Shown here piece after piece: positions 1 to 5,107 of a stretch of DNA of 5,477 nucleotides. Position numbers and translations under genes: made by a program. The DNA comes from Halobacteriovoraceae bacterium (GTDB lineage Bacteria; Bdellovibrionota; Bacteriovoracia; Bacteriovoracales; Bacteriovoracaceae). The number at the start of each line of letters is the position of its first letter. The first letter of the stretch is position 1. The stretch covers positions 1 through 5,477 of the forward strand of contig JABJPQ010000293.1 in NCBI GenBank assembly GCA_018663815.1, read 5' to 3'. Under the pieces are notes generated by a model, which was not told the DNA's origin, did not search any database, and saw nothing but the letters and a program-made list of their open reading frames with translations.

Positions 1-935
1 ACATTATTACTTTTTGCAATTTGTCCTATTGAGTCAGTCATGTCTTCAACTGTCTTTTTTCCTCTTATTGCTGCATCTGATGACTCCATCGATATTTTCA
101 TAGAGTTATTAGCAGCATCGGCACTTTTTTGAACCATACTACTTATCTCTTCTAGTGAAGAAACACTTTCTTGCAAACTAGATGCTTGATTAGAAACAAC
201 ATCATTCATACTATGTGCTTTATCACCAAGCTGATGGGAAGTTGAAATAAGTTGCTCTACACTAGTTGATAAAGTGTGAGTTTTTTCTTTTATTACAGAA
301 GATAACCATCTACTTAACACTATAAGTGTAAACGCTACAAACAATGCCATCCCTATAAAAGTAATGATGATGGTCTTAATTAATAAATCTAACTCATTTG
401 TTATTTCTGAATTTAAACTTTTTTGCAGGTTATCCATCTTAGTAAAAAAAGGGACTAGAATTTTTTGTAAATCTTCACTCGCACCGTCAAAGGTTCCCAT
501 ATATGCATTACCACCTGTGTGCCCATCTTTAATATAATGCCATGCCATTTTTTGACCAATATCATAGAAGTGGGCTATTCCCTTACTGAGTGCTTCAAGC
601 TCTTCATTACTTGTCTGCTTTGAGGATTTTAAATCTTTTATGAGTACTTGAGTTTTTTCAAAGTATGTTTTAGCCTCAGCAAAACCATCATCGTATCCCT
701 CTGCCGCTCGAGTCGCTGAAATATCAGTTAACCACTGCTGCACTTGTACTATACTTAAATTTAAATCTGCGGTTAAAGCCGTTAATTGAGTCACCTCAGC
801 TTGTCTTACGAGATAGTCTTGGTATTGCAACTTAATATTCGTAGCTTTCTGATGCATAAAAGCACCTGTCCCAATGGACAATATTAATACAATACCAATA
901 ATTAAAATAACTTTACTCCAAACTGTTTTTCCCAA
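1..935 (-). CDS. Methyl-accepting chemotaxis protein, HAMP-less, N-terminal part (C-terminus beyond the window)
   Basis: Membrane chemoreceptor that should sense a ligand in the periplasm and control CheA through its cytoplasmic coiled coil. About 311 codons are visible. The start is a TTG at 935, with AGGAG 6 nt upstream; it keeps the first membrane helix whole, and the next in-frame ATG (residue 27) lies after that helix. Residues 5-26 form TM1. Residues 27-186 are a helical periplasmic domain with a WLTDISATR motif at 68-76 and a Gly-rich HYIKDGHTGGNAYM segment at 133-146, both of a type I know from other receptors of this class. Residues 187-207 form TM2. From about 209 the chain goes straight into a Ser/Ala/Gln/Glu-rich coiled coil. 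Residues 250-275 (ASSLQESVSSLEEISSMV) match the first methylation helix of MCP signalling domains. No HAMP domain is seen between TM2 and this helix. The conserved hairpin tip that binds CheA/CheW lies off the window. The ligand is unknown. Confidence 0.93.
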   Translation of the reverse strand, partial: MGKTVWSKVILIIGIVLILSIGTGAFMHQKATNIKLQYQDYLVRQAEVTQLTALTADLNLSIVQVQQWLTDISATRAAEGYDDGFAEAKTYFEKTQVLIKDLKSSKQTSNEELEALSKGIAHFYDIGQKMAWHYIKDGHTGGNAYMGTFDGASEDLQKILVPFFTKMDNLQKSLNSEITNELDLLIKTIIITFIGMALFVAFTLIVLSRWLSSVIKEKTHTLSTSVEQLISTSHQLGDKAHSMNDVVSNQASSLQESVSSLEEISSMVQKSADAANNSMKISMESSDAAIRGKKTVEDMTDSIGQIAKSNN

Positions 936-941
936 AACAAA

Positions 942-946
942 CTCCT
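942..946 (-). promoter_or_regulatory. Ribosome binding site fixing the TTG start of the chemoreceptor
   Basis: On the minus strand AGGAG lies 6 nt before the TTG at 935. No ATG or GTG exists in frame between this site and the upstream in-frame TAG, so the TTG is the only start that uses it. Confidence 0.75.
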
Positions 947-976
947 TAAAAATAAAACATAATGATTTCTAATTCC

Positions 977-1003
977 TTATCGACTAAATCTTTGGTGGCA
1001 TTA
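977..1003 (-). promoter_or_regulatory. Possible sigma-28 (FliA) promoter of the chemoreceptor gene
   Basis: On the minus strand TAAT (1003-1000), a 15-nt spacer and GTCGATAA (984-977) are close to the flagellar sigma-28 consensus TAAA-N15-GCCGATAA: 7 of 8 in the -10 element and 3 of 4 in the -35 core. It would start a transcript around position 970 with a leader of about 35 nt. Control of a chemoreceptor by the flagellar sigma factor is common in motile bacteria. The match was found by eye and not by a scored search. Confidence 0.5.
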
Positions 1004-1023
1004 GTTCTTTTTCTTTTTTATTG

Positions 1024-1044
1024 CTAACTAAAACAATAAGTTAG
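1024..1044. repeat. Short inverted repeat in the divergent intergenic region
   Basis: CTAACT (1024-1029) and AGTTAG (1039-1044) are perfect 6-bp arms around a 9-nt AT-only loop. It lies upstream of both divergent genes and could be an operator half-site pair. It is short enough to occur by chance in AT-rich DNA. Confidence 0.25.
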
Positions 1045-1051
1045 ATGTTAA

Positions 1052-1103
1052 AAGTCGTTTAATATTTATTAACTGTAAGTCGCTAAAATAACATATTTAT
1101 TAA
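1052..1103. repeat. Two-part direct repeat upstream of the hydrolase gene
   Basis: AAGTCG followed by ATATTTATTAA occurs twice, at 1052-1057 plus 1062-1072 and at 1077-1082 plus 1093-1103. The gap inside the unit is 4 nt in the first copy and 10 nt in the second. The first copy also contains a perfect 14-bp palindrome, TTAATA-TT-TATTAA, at 1059-1072. The pair could be regulator binding sites in the divergent promoter region; no regulator gene is nearby. Base composition makes part of the match cheap. Confidence 0.4.
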
Positions 1104-1124
1104 AGACTCTCCTCCAGCGATTAC

Positions 1125-1130
1125 TTGACA
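1125..1130 (+). promoter_or_regulatory. Possible -35 hexamer (TTGACA) for the hydrolase gene
   Basis: An exact TTGACA lies 51 nt before the GTG start at 1182. No good -10 follows at the ideal distance: CGTAAT at 1146-1151 matches 4 of 6 but with a 15-nt spacer, and TAATCG at 17 nt is poor. If real, it means the upstream part of the open frame is leader and not protein. Confidence 0.25.
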
Positions 1131-1170
1131 GTGAAGCTTCCAAAACGTAATCGTAAGTTAAACTTTTTAG

Positions 1171-1175
1171 AAGGA
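1171..1175 (+). promoter_or_regulatory. Ribosome binding site deciding the GTG start of the hydrolase
   Basis: AAGGA sits 6 nt before the GTG at 1182. The alternative upstream TTG at 1125 and GTG at 1131 have no purine-rich site at the right distance; the nearest upstream stretch is pyrimidine-rich (CTCTCCTCC at 1107-1115). Confidence 0.75.
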
Positions 1176-1181
1176 ATCTAT

Positions 1182-2459
1182 GTGAAGAATATTGTTTTTA
1201 CACTCCTCGTGCTAAGCTCTCACCTTGCAGCAAATACAAAGTATACATCTGGATCCAAAAAGTGTCCTCAAGCTGACGAGTTAAATAATTATATCAATGT
1301 TCCTCTTTTCCATAATCTCAAAAATATTGCTACGACAGAAAACATTCAAAATCTTGATCTTCATACTGAGCAACAACAGGATTACCAAGATTTTGAACTT
1401 GAAATATATTTTGAGCTTTATCAAAAGTTTGATCCCAAAAAAAAATTACTACTTCTCATTCCTGGAGGCCCTGGTAACGACCATCAGATGCTACATGACT
1501 ACGCAGTAATGATGAAAAAAAACACATCTATACTAGAGCAATATAATGTTATCTCAATGGATCACCGAGGACTCGGATGCTCTAGACCACTTTTTCCCGG
1601 AGCTGAACCCGATAAAGCACTCATGATGAGACATGCTGCTTCTGATATCGATCTCATTCGAAAATTTTTGGTTGGTGAAAGTGGAAAGATAACACTATTT
1701 GGTGAATCTTACGGAACTTTTTTAGCTCAAACCTACGCTCTGCTTTATCCAGACAAGACAGATAAACTTTTCTTATCTGCTGCTTTAAGCTCCTACAAAG
1801 ACTTTGAAAATGCCCAAAGAAAATATGAGACTTTGGCCATAAGTTCAATTCCTGGTCTTTATGAGCGCTACGATAGACTCAAACAAGAATTTCCAAACTA
1901 TGCTAAGAAGTTTATAGAATGGACCGTATTTCCATTCTATGATTACTCCGGACGAACTCAAACCATCCCTACTCAATTTGCCAAATTAGAAAGCGCACTT
2001 CAACTTGCTCAGTATGAGCTTGCTGATGAGTTAGTGACTCAAACACCTTGGGTGATGGAAAAGCTAATGCGCTCAATTGTCTGCATGGAAATCTATAAAT
2101 ACTCAGATGATCCAACCCAGTTTCATATGTTTCCAGAGAATTTTTCTCATTGTCAGGAGTATCAAGGAAACTTTGATTATTTTGATTACACCAATGATTT
2201 AAAAAACATAACAGCTCCCACTTTTTTATGGAGTGGTTTTTATGATCATGTAACTCCTACAGAAGGTATGTCTCAAATAGCAAAATTAATTCCAGATAAC
2301 TTTCTTTATGTCGATCCACACTTAGGACATATGATTACCCAAAAAGAAGAGTGTTTTTTAAGTTTATTTGAAGGTTTTTTAGCTGGGGACAGCTCTCAAG
2401 GACTTAAGGTTAAAACCCTACAAAGTGCTTGTCAGCAACCACCAAAATCAGATGAATAG
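1182..2459 (+). CDS. Secreted alpha/beta hydrolase, peptidase S33 (proline iminopeptidase/tripeptidyl aminopeptidase-like)
   Basis: Probable exported peptidase or esterase of the alpha/beta hydrolase fold, 425 residues from the GTG at 1182. That start gives a typical signal peptide (MKNIVFTLLVLSSHLAA, cleavage probably near residue 16-17), hidden if the open frame is read from TTG at 1125. Family marks in order: PGGPG near 94-98, the oxyanion-hole loop of S33 enzymes; MDHRGLGCSRP near 126-136; the nucleophile elbow GESYG with Ser176; a helical cap region about 210-340; Asp355 in SGFYDHVTP; and His383 in LGHMI. Ser176, Asp355 and His383 form the expected catalytic triad, so the enzyme looks active. 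Six cysteines remain after the signal peptide (28, 133, 301, 324, 391, 417), an even number that would suit disulfides in the periplasm or outside. S33 members usually release N-terminal residues from short peptides; the substrate here cannot be told. It stands alone in its strand context, divergent from the chemoreceptor and 120 nt before the RRM gene. Confidence 0.9.
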   Translation: MKNIVFTLLVLSSHLAANTKYTSGSKKCPQADELNNYINVPLFHNLKNIATTENIQNLDLHTEQQQDYQDFELEIYFELYQKFDPKKKLLLLIPGGPGNDHQMLHDYAVMMKKNTSILEQYNVISMDHRGLGCSRPLFPGAEPDKALMMRHAASDIDLIRKFLVGESGKITLFGESYGTFLAQTYALLYPDKTDKLFLSAALSSYKDFENAQRKYETLAISSIPGLYERYDRLKQEFPNYAKKFIEWTVFPFYDYSGRTQTIPTQFAKLESALQLAQYELADELVTQTPWVMEKLMRSIVCMEIYKYSDDPTQFHMFPENFSHCQEYQGNFDYFDYTNDLKNITAPTFLWSGFYDHVTPTEGMSQIAKLIPDNFLYVDPHLGHMITQKEECFLSLFEGFLAGDSSQGLKVKTLQSACQQPPKSDE

Positions 2460-2462
2460 AAT

Positions 2463-2482
2463 CTCAATTTAAAAAAATTGAG
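2463..2482 (+). other. AT-rich hairpin just after the hydrolase stop codon
   Basis: CTCAATTT and AAATTGAG form a perfect 8-bp stem around AAAA, beginning 3 nt after the stop. Only two pairs are G-C and no T-run follows, so it is a poor intrinsic terminator. It may mark or protect the 3' end of the hydrolase transcript. Confidence 0.35.
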
Positions 2483-2499
2483 TTATAAGACTAAATTAG

Positions 2500-2527
2500 C
2501 GGTCAAAAACACTGATTTTATTACAAT
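2500..2527 (+). promoter_or_regulatory. Possible promoter of the RRM gene
   Basis: TACAAT at 2522-2527 matches the sigma-70 -10 hexamer in 5 of 6 positions. A weak -35 candidate, CGGTCA at 2500-2505 (3 of 6), lies 16 nt upstream. The leader would be about 45 nt. The 120-nt gap after the hydrolase supports an independent promoter. Confidence 0.35.
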
Positions 2528-2567
2528 AAACTAGATTTCTACGCTGACAAGTGTTACAAATTCCTGC

Positions 2568-2574
2568 AAAGGAG
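2568..2574 (+). promoter_or_regulatory. Strong ribosome binding site of the RRM gene
   Basis: AAAGGAG lies 5 nt before the ATG at 2580 and is the best Shine-Dalgarno match in the window, which suggests efficient translation. Confidence 0.75.
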
Positions 2575-2579
2575 CTCAT

Positions 2580-2954
2580 ATGAGTTTAACAAAAATTTAC
2601 GTTGGAAACCTTAAGTACACAAAATCGGAACTCGATATAAAAAAGATGTTCAAAGTCTACGGAAAAGTAGGTAGAGCAAATATCGTTATAGATAGAAAAA
2701 CAGAAAAAAGTAAGGGAATTGCTTTTGTTCAAATGTTTAATCAACAAGATGCCATAAATGCCATTAAAGAATTAAATGGAAAAGAGGTTGATGGTCGAAC
2801 ACTAAAAGTAAGTGTGGCGCTTGAGCGTGAAGGTCTAGAAAAACAATCAACATCTAAGCCCAAACTCTCAGCAAAAGAACAAGAAGAGAAAAAAGCAAAA
2901 CCAAAAAGAAAACCTAAAGGTTTGAAGGTTTTACTTAACTATCTTGGGAACTAA
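2580..2954 (+). CDS. Single-RRM RNA-binding protein
   Basis: Small RNA-binding protein of 124 residues with one RNA recognition motif, expected to bind single-stranded RNA in the cytoplasm. Residues 4-80 form the domain. RNP2 is IYVGNL at 6-11, a perfect match. RNP1 is KGIAFVQM at 45-52; it keeps Phe49, but its first aromatic position is Ile47, which is unusual. ELNGKEVDGRTLKV at 64-77 is the typical end of an RRM. Residues 82-113 are a charged, Lys-rich, probably disordered tail, and the last eleven residues (GLKVLLNYLGN) are hydrophobic in pattern. Similar stand-alone RRM proteins occur in cyanobacteria and several proteobacterial groups, where some are cold-induced. It converges on the RhlE helicase cluster 80 nt away. 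The ATG start is fixed by the strong ribosome binding site. The RNA target is unknown. Confidence 0.92.
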   Translation: MSLTKIYVGNLKYTKSELDIKKMFKVYGKVGRANIVIDRKTEKSKGIAFVQMFNQQDAINAIKELNGKEVDGRTLKVSVALEREGLEKQSTSKPKLSAKEQEEKKAKPKRKPKGLKVLLNYLGN

Positions 2955-3034
2955 ACTTACTGAATCGCTTAAACTACTTTTTTATTACGTAAAATTATAT
3001 CATTTTTATTGGTATAGAGATGTTTACTAATAAT

Positions 3035-3838
3035 TTATTTTAATCTCAAACCTTCTTCTACTAACCACTGACCTGAGTTCCACGAGTGAACACTTCCCTC
3101 CTCCTTATATCTCAAGTCAAAGCGTAAAATAAAACCTGGCCACGAAGTATTAACATAGACTGACCTAAAGTATTGACCTAGACCGGTGAAGCAAAATCCC
3201 AAAGGCTCAGGAAGTAAATTTTCTAATTCAGATTTAGTAAACTGAGTTTCCATATCAATTTGAATCGTTACGGGGCAACGCTCTTTAACATAAACAAGTT
3301 CAAATTTTGGTAATCTTTTTTGAGAGAAATCTATAATTTCAGTAGAAAATTCTATCTCAGTAGCGGGTAATAAAAAAGGCCAATCTTCCCCGGTTGGGTA
3401 TGAATAAAGGTTACTTTGACACCCTAACTTGCCAATTAGATTTTTCCATGTATTTTCATCAAGCCTGTTTTTAGAAATTAAAATTCCCGTATGATCAACT
3501 TGTCCCAGTTTAGGAGTAAGGATTTTAAAAAATTCTTCTAGACCAAGGTGTTCTTTGTTATTACTTTTTTCATTTATAAATATGTTTTCACCAAACTCAT
3601 ACGCGATAGATTCATCAGATAAAATAAATTGAATTGATGAATGACTTTGGTGAACTAGTTTAAACTCAGTTACTGGAGAGCTTTTATGCGAGAGAGTTGA
3701 TAATAGCACTTGGGTATTATCTTTTTTATAGTTTTTTGAACTTTCAAAAATACGCCCTAAAATGGCAAATTGTTTGATAGAATCTAAGTAATTAATAGGA
3801 AAATTATAGACTATTTTTTCAATTCGATTGAGCATCAT
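3035..3838 (-). CDS. Protein of unknown function, third gene of the helicase cluster
   Basis: I do not recognise this 267-residue protein. It has no signal peptide, no membrane segment and no nucleotide-binding motif, so it should be cytoplasmic. It appears as an N-terminal part (about 1-170) with a DHTGI segment at 115-119 and EDWPFLLPATEIEF at 151-164, then a C-terminal part (about 178-267) rich in aromatic residues: LVYVKERCPVTIQID at 181-195, YFRSVYVNTSWPGFILRFDLRY at 223-244, and a terminal WNSGQWLVEEG at 253-263. The last pattern reminds me of uncharacterised proteins in Firmicutes, but I cannot name a family. It starts at ATG 3838 (a second ATG follows directly), immediately after an in-frame TAA, 23 nt behind the helicase stop. 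No clear Shine-Dalgarno site precedes it, which suggests coupling to helicase translation. No terminator was seen after it. Confidence 0.8.
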   Translation of the reverse strand: MMLNRIEKIVYNFPINYLDSIKQFAILGRIFESSKNYKKDNTQVLLSTLSHKSSPVTEFKLVHQSHSSIQFILSDESIAYEFGENIFINEKSNNKEHLGLEEFFKILTPKLGQVDHTGILISKNRLDENTWKNLIGKLGCQSNLYSYPTGEDWPFLLPATEIEFSTEIIDFSQKRLPKFELVYVKERCPVTIQIDMETQFTKSELENLLPEPLGFCFTGLGQYFRSVYVNTSWPGFILRFDLRYKEEGSVHSWNSGQWLVEEGLRLK

Positions 3839-3845
3839 TTATCAT

Positions 3846-3874
3846 TTTCAGAGGAATTACTTTACCCTCTAAAA
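3846..3874 (-). promoter_or_regulatory. Hairpin across the helicase-unknown gene junction
   Basis: In the minus-strand transcript the last codons of the helicase (TTTTAGAGG) pair with CCTCTGAAA just before the next gene. This gives a 9-bp stem with one G-U pair and an 11-nt loop that contains the helicase stop codon. It ends about 7 nt before the ATG at 3838. No U-run follows, so it is not an intrinsic terminator. It could tune translation of the third gene or be a processing site. Confidence 0.4.
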
Positions 3875-5097
3875 CTCCTACGTCTACGAGCTTTTTTACT
3901 CATACTCACTTTACTCTTATCATTTTTAACAGGTTTCGTAGCAGAAACAAAAGTTGATAAATCAGCGTGATAGGGATGAGTGTCGTCAACGGTAATTTTT
4001 TGTTTTATGTGCTTCTCAATAGATTTGAGTAAAGATAATTCGATACCATCACAAAAAGAAATTGCTTTTCCGCCCCGACCGGCCCTTGCAGTTCTTCCAA
4101 TTCGGTGAACATAACTTTTTGCATCCTCAGGTAAATTAAAGTTAATAACATGGCTAACATGTTCAACATCAATTCCTCTCGCTGCAATATCTGTTGCGAT
4201 GAGAACTTTAAGTTCTCCGCTTCTAAAATTCTTTAAAGCACGCTCTCTATTGTTTTGAGATTTATTACCATGAATTGCAGCGGCTGTTATTGAAGCTTGA
4301 GCCAGTTTTTTCACAATTTTATCAGCACCGTGCTTTGTTCTACTAAATACCAGTGCACTATTTATTGAGTCATCCTTTAAGATGAACTCTAATAATTTTA
4401 ATTTATTCTCTTTGGTAACAAAACTAACCGACTGCTCAATCTTATCAACAGTACTTGACTCTGGTGTTACCTCTACTCGTTTAGGTCTATCTAAAAGTGT
4501 TGACGCTAATCTTTCAATATCCTTGGGCATAGTTGCTGAAAAAAGCAGTGTTTGCTTTTTAGCAGGAAGTTTGGCAATGATTTTTTTTATATCATTAATA
4601 AAGCCCATATCTAGCATACGATCTGCTTCATCAAGTACAAAAGTATCAAGCTGATCAAAAACGATATGACCTTGATTCATAAGATCAAGCAGACGCCCAG
4701 GTGTGGCCACAACAATATCTAAGCCTTTGGCAATTGCTTGAATTTGAGGTCTTTCGCCAACTCCACCAAAAACAACCTTAGTACTTAACCTCAGTTGTGC
4801 TCCATATGATTTAATATTTAATTCAATTTGAGAGGCTAACTCTCTAGTAGGAGTTAGTATCAGCACCCTTGTTCGCCGTGGGCGAAGCTTCACTTTTTCA
4901 CGCGCAATTTTATTTATAATCGGTAACGAAAAAGCGGCCGTTTTTCCCGTTCCTGTTTGAGCTATTCCAAGCAGATCCCTTCCTTCTAATAAAAGAGGTA
5001 TTGCTTGAGCTTGGATAGGCGTTGGTTTAGTGTAACCTTTTTCTTTTAGTGCTTTTTTTATTTCTGGGATTAAATCTAGTGATTCAAAATCTTGCAT
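3862..5097 (-). CDS. rhlE: DEAD-box ATP-dependent RNA helicase, RhlE-like
   Basis: ATP-driven RNA unwinding enzyme of 411 residues, likely acting in ribosome assembly, RNA decay or cold adaptation. All motifs are intact: Q motif with Phe4 and PTPIQ at 25-29; motif I AQTGTGKT at 46-53; Ia PTRELA at 83-88; GG at 111-112; Ib TPGR at 132-135; II DEAD at 156-159; III SAT at 187-189; IV LVFSRT at 249-254; V ATDIAARGID at 301-310; VI HRIGRTAR at 331-338. The tail after about 375 is short and ends in a Lys/Arg-rich stretch (KKARRRRSFRG) suited to RNA contact; this and the Q-motif region fit the RhlE group better than DbpA, SrmB or CsdA, which have longer or specialised C-terminal domains. The ATG at 5097 has AGGA 5 nt upstream. 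The gene lies 7 nt behind the YaiI/YqxD-family gene and 23 nt before the unknown gene, so the three are probably co-transcribed. Confidence 0.95.
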   Translation of the reverse strand: MQDFESLDLIPEIKKALKEKGYTKPTPIQAQAIPLLLEGRDLLGIAQTGTGKTAAFSLPIINKIAREKVKLRPRRTRVLILTPTRELASQIELNIKSYGAQLRLSTKVVFGGVGERPQIQAIAKGLDIVVATPGRLLDLMNQGHIVFDQLDTFVLDEADRMLDMGFINDIKKIIAKLPAKKQTLLFSATMPKDIERLASTLLDRPKRVEVTPESSTVDKIEQSVSFVTKENKLKLLEFILKDDSINSALVFSRTKHGADKIVKKLAQASITAAAIHGNKSQNNRERALKNFRSGELKVLIATDIAARGIDVEHVSHVINFNLPEDAKSYVHRIGRTARAGRGGKAISFCDGIELSLLKSIEKHIKQKITVDDTHPYHADLSTFVSATKPVKNDKSKVSMSKKARRRRSFRG

Positions 5098-5102
5098 ATA
5101 TA

Positions 5103-5107
5103 TCCTA
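5103..5107 (-). promoter_or_regulatory. Helicase ribosome binding site overlapping the upstream stop codon
   Basis: On the minus strand the TAG stop of the upstream gene (5107-5105) shares bases with the AGGA (5106-5103) that serves the helicase ATG at 5097. Ribosomes finishing the first gene would stop right on the start region of the second, a layout typical of translational coupling. Confidence 0.6.

Noticed and set aside
1107..1115. GGAGGAGAG on the minus strand as a ribosome site for an upstream small gene
   Set aside because: The ATG that follows is 16 nt away and opens only a three-codon frame before a stop.
1297..1509. Open frame of 70 codons on the plus strand
   Set aside because: It lies in another frame inside the hydrolase gene, has low-complexity Ile/Leu/Lys composition and no ribosome site.
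1654..1848. Open frame of 64 codons on the minus strand
   Set aside because: Antisense to the conserved nucleophile-elbow region of the hydrolase; no family features.
2463..2482. Intrinsic terminator after the hydrolase gene
   Set aside because: The stem has only two G-C pairs and is followed by TTATAAGAC, not by a T-run; kept only as a hairpin.
2985..2992. TTACGTAA palindrome as a terminator or operator
   Set aside because: Only 8 bp with no loop, and expected by chance in AT-rich DNA.
4005..4187. Open frame of 60 codons on the minus strand
   Set aside because: Alternative frame of the helicase gene over motifs V and VI.
4382..4654. Open frame of 90 codons on the plus strand
   Set aside because: Antisense to the helicase core; Ser/Leu-rich composition is a by-product of the opposite strand coding.
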